64,000 nucleotides of DNA from positions 159,618 to 223,617 of the forward strand of contig JAILXW010000004.1 in the NCBI GenBank assembly GCA_045430305.1, in the 5' to 3' direction. How positions within the stretch are numbered: the stretch's first letter is position 1; each line of letters starts with the position of its first letter. The notes under the pieces were generated by a model. It ran no database searches and was not told where the DNA came from. It saw only the letters and a program-made list of their open reading frames with translations. Source of the stretch: Agarilytica sp045430305 (GTDB taxonomy: Bacteria; Pseudomonadota; Gammaproteobacteria; Pseudomonadales; Cellvibrionaceae). A program made the translations under genes and the position numbers. This document shows positions 8,464 through 18,349 of this stretch, in pieces.

Positions 8464-11355
8464 ATGGCTTTTGCCCCAAGTTTATCGGAACTTCTTAATG
8501 CAACGGAATTTGTCGGACGCCACATTGGCCCCGATGAAAAACAAACCCAAGCCATGCTAGCAGCGCTTGGTGTAGACAGCGTTAAAGCCTTAATGGAAGA
8601 AACCGTACCTGCGGGCATTCGCTCGGAAACTACAGCGGCCCTGGGCAACGCCGTCAATGAGCATCACGCTCTGCAAGCGCTGAAACACATCGCAGATAAA
8701 AACCAACAGACCCGCTCATACATCGGTATGGGGTATCACGAAACCTACGTGCCCCCGGTGATTCTTCGCAACGTATTGGAAAACCCTGGCTGGTATACCG
8801 CATACACCCCCTACCAACCTGAAATTGCCCAAGGGCGACTAGAAGGGTTATTAAACTTCCAGCAAATGATTATCGAGCTGACCGGTATGGATATGGCAAA
8901 TGCCTCCATGCTCGATGAAGCCACCGCCGCCGCAGAAGCTATGGCAATGGCAAAACGCGTTCAACGAAAAAATAAATCCGATAACTTTTTTGTTGATGAA
9001 AACACGCACCCACAAACGCTTGCGGTACTTCAAACCAGAGCAGAACATTTTGGTTTCAATGTTATCGTTGGCAATGCTAACGACGTAAGTAAAGAAGAAT
9101 CATTATTTGCTGCATTAATTCAATACCCAGGCTCTGACGGCACTATCGGCGACATAGAAACACAAATATCGGCCATTCATGAAAAAGATGCGCTTGCGAT
9201 TGTTGCTGCTGACATCATGAGTTTGGTACTACTAAAAGCCCCCGGCGAGCTGGGAGCTGACATCGTCGTCGGCTGCAACCAACGTTTTGGCATTCCCATG
9301 GGAGCCGGTGGCCCACACGCGGCTTTCTACGCATTTAAAGAAAAATTCAAACGCGCCACACCGGGCCGCATTATTGGCGTTTCTGTCGATGCACGAGGCA
9401 AACAAGCTTTGCGCATGGCAATGCAAACACGTGAACAACATATACGCCGAGAAAAAGCCAACTCCAACATATGTACATCTCAAGTACTACTGGCATTATT
9501 GAGCGTATTTTACGCCATGTACCACGGTGGCGACGGCGTACACCGTATTGCATCGCGCATACATCTGTTTACAAAAGTATTAGCCACGGGTTTAAAACAG
9601 CTTGGTTACAAACTCGCCTCAGACAACTATTTTGACACCCTGCACATTGCGAGTGGCGAAAAAAGCCAAACCATTTATCAAGCCGCACATGCAAAACACA
9701 TCAACTTGCGCCTACTGAATAATAATGCGCTTAGCCTAAGTATTAATGAGTGCACACAACTAGAAGACTTGAATGACCTTCTTGAAGTGTTTGCTTGTGA
9801 AAAGACTGCACCAGAATTAGATGCCCTGATTGAAACAGCACAAAACACTTCGGCTTTACCCGAAGCGCTTACACGTAAAGGCATCGCCTTACAGCATGAG
9901 ATATTTTCGCATTACCAGAGCGAAACCGAAATGCTGCGTTATTTAAAGCGTTTGGAATCACGCGATATTGCTTTGAACCATGCCATGATTCCACTCGGCT
10001 CGTGCACCATGAAACTTAATGCCACTGCAGAAATGATACCTGTCACCTGGCCACAATTTGGCAATATTCATCCTTTCGCACCGCGCGAACAAATTGAAGG
10101 CTACGCACAACTCTTTAACGAGCTAGAAGATATGCTGAAAGCATGCACCGGCTACGATGCCATTAGCTTACAACCCAACGCGGGTTCACAGGGCGAATAT
10201 GCGGGCCTAGTGGCAATTAAAAAATACTTTGAACACAAAGGCGAAGCGCGCAACATTTGTTTAATACCCGCATCAGCCCATGGCACCAACCCTGCCTCTG
10301 CACAAATGGTGGGCATGAAAGTGATCGTCACCAAGTGTGATGAACAGGGCAATGTCGACATCGATGACCTAAAAGAAAAAGTTGAAACTCACGGCAAAAA
10401 TATAGCCGCGCTAATGGTGACCTACCCCTCCACTCACGGCGTATTCGAAGAAGATATTCAAGCAATATGCGAACTCATGCATTCCGTAGGCGCGCAGGTG
10501 TATATCGATGGGGCAAATATGAATGCACTCGTTGGCTTAGCGGCGCCAGGCAAGTTCGGCGGCGACGTTAGCCACTTAAACCTGCACAAAACTTTTTGCA
10601 TTCCCCACGGTGGCGGCGGGCCAGGCATGGGGCCAATCGGTGTTAAATCACACCTTGCGCCTTTTTTAGCATCGCACCCTGTGCAGGTGCCAGACAATAC
10701 AACAATAGACAACGGCACTATTTCTGCAGCACCGTGGGGCTCTGCCAGCATTCTCACCATCTCATGGATGTACATAAAAATGATGGGCAACACAGGGATG
10801 AAAAATGCGAGTGAATACGCGATCTTAAATGCAAACTACATTGCCAACCGACTTTCCCAACACTTTCCTATTTTGTATCGCGGTAAAAATGGTCGCGTTG
10901 CGCACGAATGCTTACTCGACCTACGACCACTAAAAGAAAGCAGCGGCATTACTGAAGAAGACATCGCAAAACGATTAATGGACTTTGGCTTCCATGCCCC
11001 GACCATGTCTTTCCCGGTTGCCGGCACATTAATGATCGAACCAACAGAGTCAGAATCGCAAGAAGAGCTCGATCGCTTTTGTGATGCGATGATTAAAATT
11101 CGTGAAGAAATTGATGCAGTGGAAACAGGCCAGTATCCAAAAGATGATAACCCGCTAGTGAATGCGCCGCACACACTCGCCGACATTCTGGATGAAAACT
11201 GGAAACGCCCCTACTCGCGCAATGTAGCAGGAACGCCCCTACCCTACCTAAAAGAACATAAAGTATGGCCAACAGTGAATCGTATCGATAACGTGTATGG
11301 TGATCGCAACTTGATTTGCTCGTGTCCGAGCATTGAAAATTATTCTGAAGAATAA
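8464..11355 (+). CDS. gcvP: glycine dehydrogenase (decarboxylating), P-protein
   Basis: A 963-residue full-length P-protein of the glycine cleavage system. It decarboxylates glycine using PLP and passes the aminomethyl group to the lipoyl arm of GcvH. The N-terminal half starts with FVGRHIGPDEK. The C-terminal half holds the PLP-lysine segment NLHKTFCIPHGGGGPG (Lys near residue 709) and the GSCTMKLNA stretch. The ribosome site AGGAAA lies 6-8 bases before the ATG. The T and H genes are not in this window, so the system is split here. No glycine riboswitch is visible in the 165-base upstream gap. Confidence 0.98.
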   Translation: MAFAPSLSELLNATEFVGRHIGPDEKQTQAMLAALGVDSVKALMEETVPAGIRSETTAALGNAVNEHHALQALKHIADKNQQTRSYIGMGYHETYVPPVILRNVLENPGWYTAYTPYQPEIAQGRLEGLLNFQQMIIELTGMDMANASMLDEATAAAEAMAMAKRVQRKNKSDNFFVDENTHPQTLAVLQTRAEHFGFNVIVGNANDVSKEESLFAALIQYPGSDGTIGDIETQISAIHEKDALAIVAADIMSLVLLKAPGELGADIVVGCNQRFGIPMGAGGPHAAFYAFKEKFKRATPGRIIGVSVDARGKQALRMAMQTREQHIRREKANSNICTSQVLLALLSVFYAMYHGGDGVHRIASRIHLFTKVLATGLKQLGYKLASDNYFDTLHIASGEKSQTIYQAAHAKHINLRLLNNNALSLSINECTQLEDLNDLLEVFACEKTAPELDALIETAQNTSALPEALTRKGIALQHEIFSHYQSETEMLRYLKRLESRDIALNHAMIPLGSCTMKLNATAEMIPVTWPQFGNIHPFAPREQIEGYAQLFNELEDMLKACTGYDAISLQPNAGSQGEYAGLVAIKKYFEHKGEARNICLIPASAHGTNPASAQMVGMKVIVTKCDEQGNVDIDDLKEKVETHGKNIAALMVTYPSTHGVFEEDIQAICELMHSVGAQVYIDGANMNALVGLAAPGKFGGDVSHLNLHKTFCIPHGGGGPGMGPIGVKSHLAPFLASHPVQVPDNTTIDNGTISAAPWGSASILTISWMYIKMMGNTGMKNASEYAILNANYIANRLSQHFPILYRGKNGRVAHECLLDLRPLKESSGITEEDIAKRLMDFGFHAPTMSFPVAGTLMIEPTESESQEELDRFCDAMIKIREEIDAVETGQYPKDDNPLVNAPHTLADILDENWKRPYSRNVAGTPLPYLKEHKVWPTVNRIDNVYGDRNLICSCPSIENYSEE

Positions 11356-11383
11356 AAAACGGCAACTTTGAGTTGCCGATACC
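11356..11383 (-). terminator. rho-independent terminator after ahpF
   Basis: On the minus strand an 8-bp stem CGGCAACT / AGTTGCCG with a 3-base loop is followed by a T6 run. It lies between the convergent gcvP and ahpF stops, and the T-run orientation fits ahpF. Confidence 0.75.
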
Positions 11384-11424
11384 TAATACAGGCAATTCCT
11401 GGGCACTAAATATTTACCAAGGTC

Positions 11425-13044
11425 TTACGCCGCTTCTTTCGGTTGAGCTTTGGCCCTTGCTTGTTCTTTGTGGGTTTTTTCAAGCTCGTCACCACGCGTC
11501 AGTAGGTATTCAAAAGCACTTAGTGATGCTTTGGCGCCTTCGCCCATAGAAACAATAATTTGTTTATACGGCACGGTGGTGACATCACCGCACGCGTAGA
11601 TACCCTCTTCTGAGGTTTGGCATTTTTCATCGATTTCTATCTCGCCAAAGCGAGATTTATTGACGACATCGCCAAGGAATTCGCTATTTGGCACTAGCCC
11701 GATCTGTACAAATACACCATCTAGCTCAACACGTTTTTCGGTGTCATTTTCACGTTCAATATATTCAAGCGCATTCACTTTTCCGTTGTTTGCTGTTATT
11801 TCTTTTGTCGCGACATTTTTTAAAATCGTGATATTGTCTTTCGATTCTGCTTTTTCAACCAGAACTTGGTCCGCCTTTAGCTCTGGCATAAACTCGAACA
11901 CAGTTACCGATTTTACAATGCCTGCAAGATCTAACGCGGCTTCGATTCCGGAATTGCCACCACCAATCACCGCGACATTTTTTCCTTTAAAGAAGGGGCC
12001 ATCGCAATGCGGGCAGTAAGCAACGCCACTACCTACATTTTCTTTTTCACCCGGAATTCCAAGTTCACGCCATTTTGCACCTGTTGCAACGATTAGTGTT
12101 TTAGTGTGTATTTCTTCACCGGAAGACAGCACCACGGTTTTGATCGGGCCTTGCTCAACACGAGTAACTTTCAGGTGCTCTTTCTTGGTAATCTCGTATT
12201 CATTCATATGAGATTGCATGGCACCTACAAGCTCTGGGCCGGTGGTTTGCGGTACGGAAATTAAATTTTCTATACCCATAGTATCTTTCACTTGGCCACC
12301 GAAACGATCGGCAATCATAGTAACGTTTAAACCTTTGCGCGCTGCGTAAATGGCCGCACTAACGCCACCTGGGCCACCCCCGATAACGGTGACATCTTGC
12401 AGAGGTAGCGTCTCGCCAGAACCTACTTGGGTAATGGCGGGGTATTTTTCAATTAGTTTATCGATCAATTCCGCCGCAGTGACTTTGCCGTTGGCAAATA
12501 GCTCACCGTTTAAGTAAACGCTTGGCACGCCTTGTATTTCTCGCGCTTCGACAAGGTCTTGAAATAAACCACCGTCGATCATTTCTGAACGAATATTACC
12601 GTTAAGCAGTGCGAACTGATTCAAAGCTTGAACAACGTCTGGGCAGTTGTGACAACTTAAACTAACGAAAACTTCAAAATGCAGTTCGTCTTCTATTCGG
12701 GCCAGCATGTGTTGTAACGAGTCATCAAGTTTTATTTCACTTCCCGATGCTTGAAGCATTGCAAGTACGAGAGAATTAAATTCGTGACCGCTGGGAATAC
12801 CCGAAAAGCGAATACCAGTGTCTTCACCATCTGCTTCTATTAGAAAGCTAATGGGGCTTCTTAGGGCTCCGGCAGTCTCGCGTTGCTCAACATTAAGTTT
12901 GTCGCTAACACTTACGATGTCGGAGAGAAAGCTGATAAGCTCTCCACGCTTTGCATGCTCACCTACCTGAACAACAAAACTCACGGTTTTTTGCATGCTT
13001 TCGGTGTAACTTTTTAGGGCCTGCTTAATATCGTTACTAATCAC
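11425..13044 (-). CDS. ahpF: alkyl hydroperoxide reductase subunit F
   Basis: A 539-residue flavoprotein disulfide reductase that passes electrons from NADH to AhpC. It has the N-terminal double thioredoxin-like domain with a redox CHNC motif (Cys131/Cys134), an FAD site GGGPGGVSAAIYAARKG, an NADH site GGGNSGIEAALDLAG and the second redox CPHC motif (near 355). It is slightly longer than E. coli AhpF because of a charged C-terminal tail. The GTG start has an AGGAGAG site. It follows ahpC by about 70 bases in the same direction, with oxyR divergent beyond. Confidence 0.97.
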   Translation of the reverse strand: MISNDIKQALKSYTESMQKTVSFVVQVGEHAKRGELISFLSDIVSVSDKLNVEQRETAGALRSPISFLIEADGEDTGIRFSGIPSGHEFNSLVLAMLQASGSEIKLDDSLQHMLARIEDELHFEVFVSLSCHNCPDVVQALNQFALLNGNIRSEMIDGGLFQDLVEAREIQGVPSVYLNGELFANGKVTAAELIDKLIEKYPAITQVGSGETLPLQDVTVIGGGPGGVSAAIYAARKGLNVTMIADRFGGQVKDTMGIENLISVPQTTGPELVGAMQSHMNEYEITKKEHLKVTRVEQGPIKTVVLSSGEEIHTKTLIVATGAKWRELGIPGEKENVGSGVAYCPHCDGPFFKGKNVAVIGGGNSGIEAALDLAGIVKSVTVFEFMPELKADQVLVEKAESKDNITILKNVATKEITANNGKVNALEYIERENDTEKRVELDGVFVQIGLVPNSEFLGDVVNKSRFGEIEIDEKCQTSEEGIYACGDVTTVPYKQIIVSMGEGAKASLSAFEYLLTRGDELEKTHKEQARAKAQPKEAA

Positions 13045-13116
13045 GACGCTCTCCTAATAAAAATATTTTTTAGTGGCGCCCTCAACAAGGGCGCGCCTTT
13101 ATAAACAACTATTTCT

Positions 13117-13680
13117 TTAGATTTTGCCTACAAGGTCTAGGGAAGGCGCCAATGTTTCTTCGCCTTCTTTCCACGCGGCAGGGCAAACTTCACCCGGATG
13201 CTCAGCAACGTATTGCGCCGCTTTTACTTTTCGGACTAAATCTTCTGCATCTCGACCAATACCTTCCGCAGTGATTTCCATCGCTTGAATCACACCCTCG
13301 GGGTCGACCAGGAATGTGCCACGATCTGCCAACCCTTGACCTTCACGCATCACTTCAAAGTTGCGAGTAATTTCACCCGTTGGGTCACCGATCATTGTGT
13401 ATTGGATCTTGCCGATGGTTTCAGACGAATCGTGCCAAGCCTTGTGAGTAAAATGCGTATCGGTCGACACCGAGTACACCGCCACATTGCGCTTTTGTAG
13501 TTCTTCATGGTGATCAGCCAAATCGCCTAACTCAGTTGGGCACACAAAGGTGAAATCTGCGGGGTAAAAAAAGAAAATTGCCCACTTGCCCGCTATGTCT
13601 TGATCGCTCACTTCGACGAAATCACCGTTTTTAAACGCTGACGCCTTGAATGGTTTGATTTTGGTGTTGATAAGAGCCAT
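13117..13680 (-). CDS. ahpC: alkyl hydroperoxide reductase subunit C (peroxiredoxin)
   Basis: A 187-residue typical 2-Cys peroxiredoxin. The peroxidatic Cys47 is in FTFVCPTE and the resolving Cys166 in GEVCPAAW, the same numbering as the enterobacterial enzyme. It reduces hydrogen peroxide and organic hydroperoxides and is recycled by AhpF, encoded next. The ATG has an AGAGGAA site. It is divergent from oxyR across 183 bases, so OxyR control is likely. Confidence 0.98.
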   Translation of the reverse strand: MALINTKIKPFKASAFKNGDFVEVSDQDIAGKWAIFFFYPADFTFVCPTELGDLADHHEELQKRNVAVYSVSTDTHFTHKAWHDSSETIGKIQYTMIGDPTGEITRNFEVMREGQGLADRGTFLVDPEGVIQAMEITAEGIGRDAEDLVRKVKAAQYVAEHPGEVCPAAWKEGEETLAPSLDLVGKI

Positions 13681-13863
13681 GTCGATTCCTCTGTTTTTCG
13701 GGTTCAGTAAATTGGGTTTATACGTTTGTTTGGGTGTGCTGCTAACTCAGGAACCACTTTATGGGGTCAGGGTAATCCCGTAAATTTGATTAAATCTAAT
13801 CTAACGTTCTAAAATACTGATCATAGAAATAGTTTAAAGAGACAATTTCCGGAACCCGCTACC

Positions 13864-14769
13864 ATGATCTCGATTAAGCAATTGAATTACGCCTTAGCAG
13901 TAGAAAAGACCCTTCACTTCAAGAAAGCAGCGGAGCTTTGCCATGTAAGCCAATCAGCCCTAAGCACAGCGCTAAACGAGCTGGAAAAGCATCTTGGCTT
14001 GCAGATTTTTGAGCGAGATAACAAGAAGGTACTGGTGACGCCAGTAGGGGCTGAAGTGCTTGAGAAGGCTCGCAACATATTTGTGCAGGTGAAGGAGCTG
14101 GAGCAGCTATCTGAGGGCCAAAATACGCCGCTTAGCTTCCCTATTACGATGGGGGTTATCCCCACTGTTGCCCCCTACCTACTCCCGCTCTTATTCCCGA
14201 TCCTGAATTCGGAATACCCCGATGCACAGGTCAATATCGTGGAAGCGCAGTCACACAATTTGGTGGAGATGGTGAGAAAGGGCGAAATAGACACTGCGGT
14301 GCTGGCCCTACCATTTCCTTTAGATGGGCTTCTGTCTTTTGAGTTTTGGCAAGAAGACTTTTTCTGGGTAGCGCTAAAAGGAGAAAAGTTTACCCAGCAA
14401 AATGAAATCACTAGTGATGAAATTCATCAGAGTAACGTGATGTTACTGACAGAAGGGCATTGCTTGAAGGACCATATTCTCGACGCCTGTAAATTCGATT
14501 CACAAACTGCTAACCACGGCTTTGGCGCCGCCAGCCTGAACACCTTAATTCAAATGGTAATGGGTAAGATCGGTACAACCTTAATCCCCGAAATGGCCTT
14601 ACAGCAGCTAACATCGCAAAACGATGCCTTAACTGCCGTGCACCTAAAGGAAAAAGGGCCCCACCGACGCATCGCATTTATTGTTCGCCCGAACTACACC
14701 CGGCTCGATAATATCGAAGTGCTCAAAGACATTTGTCACCGTGCACTGGAAGAAAACAGCCTACACTAA
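13864..14769 (+). CDS. oxyR: hydrogen peroxide-sensing regulator OxyR
   Basis: A 301-residue LysR-family regulator. The N-terminal helix-turn-helix (about residues 18-48) includes KKAAELCHVSQSALSTAL. The redox pair is present as GHCLKDHILDAC, giving Cys200 and Cys209, equivalent to Cys199/Cys208 of E. coli OxyR, so it should form the activating disulfide. It is divergent from ahpC-ahpF, its expected targets. Confidence 0.96.
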   Translation: MISIKQLNYALAVEKTLHFKKAAELCHVSQSALSTALNELEKHLGLQIFERDNKKVLVTPVGAEVLEKARNIFVQVKELEQLSEGQNTPLSFPITMGVIPTVAPYLLPLLFPILNSEYPDAQVNIVEAQSHNLVEMVRKGEIDTAVLALPFPLDGLLSFEFWQEDFFWVALKGEKFTQQNEITSDEIHQSNVMLLTEGHCLKDHILDACKFDSQTANHGFGAASLNTLIQMVMGKIGTTLIPEMALQQLTSQNDALTAVHLKEKGPHRRIAFIVRPNYTRLDNIEVLKDICHRALEENSLH

Positions 14770-14954
14770 ACCTCAATTGAACAGCGGTGCAGCCTCAAAC
14801 AACGAATAGACAGCATCTATTTTTAGACATTTAGTGTCATTACGACACCATTTATTATGGGTGACTAAATTCGCGTGGCGAGCTCACGAAAAGGCAACAC
14901 CACACATGTGCAATAAAGGCCTTACGTGGCTTTCTTAGTTATGATGTAATTTTC

Positions 14955-16358
14955 TTAAAGTGCGTCACTGTTCTTAAAGCGCGTCGCTATGCTTAAGTAG
15001 ATTAGCGCCAGGCTTATTGCAGGCAACCCTTCGTAAACATGCTGCTGCAACCCTAACCAACGCCACATCAACGAAACAGAAAACCCAATCACGAGTGAAA
15101 TGACGGCATCTTTTTCTCGTACTTGTTTACCCAAACAAAGAAAAATTAATAGCGGTGAAAACGCACTACCCAACCCCGACCAAGCAAGAATTACCATATT
15201 AAAGACACTTTCATTATTCGAAAGCGCTAGGGCAAGCGTCAGCAGCACAACGCCAACCGTTACCAATTTTACCAGCCAAGTACTTTCAACTTTGTGCGGC
15301 AGTAAATCATGCGTAATTGCCGCTGAACAACTTAACACCAAAGAATCTGCCGTCGACATTGTCGCTGCGAAAATACCCGCAAGCACTAAGCCCGCTAGCA
15401 CTCCCGGCAACAACTCCACTGCCATGGTGGGCAATGCCAATTCAGCATCAAAACTTGCGGTGTCAGAAAAATAGATCCGCGCTAACATACCAACTACTGT
15501 CGCCATACCATAAAACACAGAAAACCAAAGGTAATAACTAAGTTTTGCCATAAACATTAGCCTGCTATCGCTTAATGCCATAAACCGCACCATGATATGC
15601 GGCTGGCCGATAACTGAAAACCCAGCCACCATCCAACTAATTGCAAAAGCTATTGCCCCCGCCAAACCAGGAAATAAAAGCTCATTGGGAAACAAATTCA
15701 AAAACCCATCAACTTGCTTCCACTCATATATTATCTGAGCTGGCCCACCTAAATGCATTACCGCAATAAACAACAGCAGCGCCATTGCCGCTAGCATAAC
15801 GAAAGACTGCGCCGCATCCGTCCAGATCGATGCACGAATGCCACCGGCAAAACAATAAAGCGCAACCATAACCGCACCTAGTACAGCACCCGACCATTGC
15901 GGCCAAGAAAATAAAACGTGAAGCGCTTTACCCCCTGCAACCAGTTGAGCGCTGGCATATGCCAATAGAAATATCAAAGACACAGCGCCAATGACTCGCT
16001 GTAATGTCTGAAAGTTACTGCCTTGCCAACTCGACAACACACCGGCATAACTCACCTCACCGCTGCGGCCTGTAGCAACACGCAAGTTGCGATGAATAAA
16101 AAGAGATGCGACAAAATCCCCTAGAATCCAACCCACCATTAACCAAATTGAGGCGAGCCCTGTTAGATAGGTATAACCAATAACACCGATAAACATATAA
16201 CCGCTGTTATTTGTCGCAACAGCAGATAAACCCACCAACCAGGGCGACACTGAACTACTCGCCAAATAATAGTCTTGCTTGGAACCCTGACTCTTGAATA
16301 AAGAAGAGACCCCAATCGCAACAAATAACAGCAGGAACAAAATAAAGGAAACAACCAT
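14955..16358 (-). CDS. sodium:solute symporter family (SSS/PutP-like) transporter
   Basis: A membrane protein of about 467 residues with 12-13 hydrophobic segments and the SSS hallmarks: NNSGYMFIG in the first third, GGxRASIWTDAAQSFVM, and AGIFAATMSTADSLVLSCSAAITHD for sodium coordination. It probably imports a small organic solute with sodium. The SWMVAGFSVIGQPHIMVRFMA stretch is as in the proline/pantothenate branch. The substrate is not determinable. ATG at 16358 with an AAAAGG site is preferred to an in-frame TTG two codons upstream. No metabolic neighbour gives a substrate clue. Confidence 0.88.
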   Translation of the reverse strand: MVVSFILFLLLFVAIGVSSLFKSQGSKQDYYLASSSVSPWLVGLSAVATNNSGYMFIGVIGYTYLTGLASIWLMVGWILGDFVASLFIHRNLRVATGRSGEVSYAGVLSSWQGSNFQTLQRVIGAVSLIFLLAYASAQLVAGGKALHVLFSWPQWSGAVLGAVMVALYCFAGGIRASIWTDAAQSFVMLAAMALLLFIAVMHLGGPAQIIYEWKQVDGFLNLFPNELLFPGLAGAIAFAISWMVAGFSVIGQPHIMVRFMALSDSRLMFMAKLSYYLWFSVFYGMATVVGMLARIYFSDTASFDAELALPTMAVELLPGVLAGLVLAGIFAATMSTADSLVLSCSAAITHDLLPHKVESTWLVKLVTVGVVLLTLALALSNNESVFNMVILAWSGLGSAFSPLLIFLCLGKQVREKDAVISLVIGFSVSLMWRWLGLQQHVYEGLPAISLALIYLSIATRFKNSDAL

Positions 16359-16431
16359 GAACAAGCCTTTTAAATTAGCGTGTATATATTCAACAAAAGG
16401 ACGACAAAGTAATTCAACAAAATTGGGGCAT

Positions 16432-16457
16432 AAAAAAAGCGGCCAATGGGCCGCTTC
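16432..16457 (-). terminator. rho-independent terminator after exbD
   Basis: On the minus strand a GC-rich stem (AGCGGCC / GGCCGCT type) with a short loop is followed by a T7 run, directly downstream of the exbD stop. Confidence 0.8.
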
Positions 16458-16474
16458 CGTCTAACTTTTTAGCT

Positions 16475-16894
16475 TTAGTCCTTATAAGGCACCAAGCTCA
16501 CATTGAAAATTTTGGCTTCGCGCGCTGCATCTGCTATCGCAACGTAGGTATTGGCCGTTGACTGCTCATGAGCACGTACAACCACACCACCATCTGGGTT
16601 TTCAGCAGATTTCTGTGCAATCAATGAACGTACCGCTCGAATATCGACGCGACGCTGATCGATATAGATCTCATCAGAAGAACTCACTGAAATCAATATA
16701 CTCTTCGATTCGTTATCAATAGGCGGTGGCGCATCATTATCTTCTGGCACGTTCACGCCAATGGATTTTTCTTTGATAAAAGATGCTGTAACGATGAAGA
16801 AGATCAACATGATGAATACAACGTCCAGCATGGGCGTCAAATCAATTTCTGCTTTATCTTCCGCGTCTACCTTATTCTTCTTTCTGCGACTCAC
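16475..16894 (-). CDS. exbD: ExbD/TolR-family biopolymer transport protein
   Basis: A 139-residue protein with a basic cytoplasmic start, one transmembrane helix and a periplasmic domain. The DLTPMLDVVFIMLIFFIV segment carries the conserved Asp used to couple proton flow. It would pair with an ExbB-type channel to energise TonB, but no exbB gene adjoins it. The GTG start overlaps the stop of a short upstream frame (GTGA), so it may be translationally coupled to a small peptide. The TonB-like gene at 27376 is a conceivable partner, though far away. Confidence 0.88.
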   Translation of the reverse strand: MSRRKKNKVDAEDKAEIDLTPMLDVVFIMLIFFIVTASFIKEKSIGVNVPEDNDAPPPIDNESKSILISVSSSDEIYIDQRRVDIRAVRSLIAQKSAENPDGGVVVRAHEQSTANTYVAIADAAREAKIFNVSLVPYKD

Positions 16895-16995
16895 CTGTAG
16901 TTCTCCGCTGTTATTTCGTTATCTTTCGCTCGGACGGTGGCATGGAGCTGTTCTATTGCCTGATCTAAGACTGGATCGATTAAAGCAAAAGCCAC
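16891..16995 (-). CDS. possible 34-residue small protein upstream of exbD
   Basis: A GTG-initiated frame of 34 codons, with AGGAGA nine bases upstream, ends in a TGA that overlaps the exbD GTG. The peptide begins MAFALIDPVLDQAIEQLHAT, is acidic and helical, and has codon use like its neighbours. The tight overlap and ribosome site argue for real translation. It could be a small partner of ExbD, a leader for coupled expression, or the C-terminal remnant of a lost gene. Confidence 0.4.
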   Translation of the reverse strand: MAFALIDPVLDQAIEQLHATVRAKDNEITAENYR

Positions 16996-17253
16996 AAGCT
17001 GTGCTCTCCTTCTAAACAAAACCCTCAAACCAAGCGCTCTAAAGCATTTATTATGAGGCTAAGACCTCAAGACCTGGTTGCTTTTCAACCAAGAAAGCCC
17101 CAAAAAGGGCCTAAATACTATCATGGGCCACGCCGAGACTCTATCTAATTGACCATTATAATCCCTAGATCCCGAATCTGCCTGCCGACAGGCTTGGATC
17201 ACGCAAAAGAATCTTCTTTGATGTGGACGCCAAGCAGCCCAAAGCCAGCAAAA

Positions 17254-18315
17254 TCAATCAATATCCAGGTGCAATTGGGCTGCTGAGGCACTTTTCAAAC
17301 GCACACCAACGCCGACCAAACGCAGTGGTAAGACTTTTCGCTGCTGCGCAGCATTAATGAGGCCCTGAAAAGTATGAAGGTTTACGTCTGCGCAACCGTT
17401 GGCTAACGATGTTTCCATCGTTGTTTGCGAAAAGTCACTAAACTTTAATTTCACAAAGGCTTTGGCAATTTTTTCTGTCGCATTAGCACTTTCAATTCGC
17501 TCAAATAACGAATGTAGAAGTACATCCAGGTGCGGAAGTAATTCTTCTCGCTTACCAACATCTTGTTCGAAAGTACGCTCGACACTTATCGATTTTCGTT
17601 CTGATCGAGATATAACATCTCGATCATCTTTTCCGTGAGACATTTGATAAAGCTTGCCACCAAAAACACCGAATTGAGCTATTAACTCGTGCAAACCTCG
17701 TTTTTTTAAATCTTTACATGTCAAAATTCCTTTTTTTGCCATTTTCTCTGCCGTAACCGGCCCAACCCCTGGTAATAATTTAACCGGCAGATCTTGAACA
17801 AATTCAGTCACAAAATCTGGCTCAACAACAAAAATCCCATTGGGTTTTCGCCAATCACTCGCAATTTTTGCCAAAAACTTTACCGGAGCTACACCCGCTG
17901 AGACAGAAATACCCACTTCATGGAAAATTCGCGCACGAATTTCTTCGGCGATTAATGTACCGCTGCCTTTACATTGATTGGAATTAGAAACATCTAAATA
18001 GGCTTCATCCAAAGATAAGGGCTCGATCAACGATGTGTAATCCAGGAAAATTTCTCGCATAGCGTGGGAATATTCACGATAAAGCGCGATGCGGGGGGGA
18101 ATCAATTGCAAAAAAGGGCATAATTTTAAGGCCTTTGCCGAAGGCATAGCGCTTTTCACACCGAATTTTCGAGCATCATAATTACACGTTGCAATAACAC
18201 CGCGTTTGTTCGCCGCGCCTCCAATCGCGAGCGGCACATTACGAAACTCTGGATTTTCATGCATTTCTACTGACGCATAGAAACAATCTGCATCGATATG
18301 AATAATTTTCTTCAT
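17254..18315 (-). CDS. dinB: DNA polymerase IV (Y-family translesion polymerase)
   Basis: A 353-residue Y-family polymerase. The catalytic acidic residues are visible in HIDADCFYASVEM (N-terminus) and SLDEAYLDVS (near 102), and the helix-hairpin-helix VKLLPGVGPVTAEKM follows around 175. The little-finger domain completes the usual length. It copies past damaged bases and is normally SOS-induced. A LexA-type palindrome lies 17 bases before its ATG, supporting that here. Confidence 0.97.
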   Translation of the reverse strand: MKKIIHIDADCFYASVEMHENPEFRNVPLAIGGAANKRGVIATCNYDARKFGVKSAMPSAKALKLCPFLQLIPPRIALYREYSHAMREIFLDYTSLIEPLSLDEAYLDVSNSNQCKGSGTLIAEEIRARIFHEVGISVSAGVAPVKFLAKIASDWRKPNGIFVVEPDFVTEFVQDLPVKLLPGVGPVTAEKMAKKGILTCKDLKKRGLHELIAQFGVFGGKLYQMSHGKDDRDVISRSERKSISVERTFEQDVGKREELLPHLDVLLHSLFERIESANATEKIAKAFVKLKFSDFSQTTMETSLANGCADVNLHTFQGLINAAQQRKVLPLRLVGVGVRLKSASAAQLHLDID

Positions 18316-18329
18316 AAAAACGGACCAAT

Positions 18330-18349
18330 TACTGTATTAGCATACAGTA
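18330..18349. promoter_or_regulatory. LexA (SOS) box upstream of dinB
   Basis: A palindrome with CTGT at 18332-18335 and ACAG at 18344-18347, separated by eight A/T-rich bases, plus flanking TA on both sides. It matches the gammaproteobacterial LexA consensus CTGT-N8-ACAG and sits just before the dinB start. Confidence 0.88.

Noticed and set aside
13681..13863. OxyR binding site between ahpC and oxyR
   Set aside because: ATAG-like pieces are present around 13825-13835, but the four-element spacing of the consensus could not be matched with confidence.
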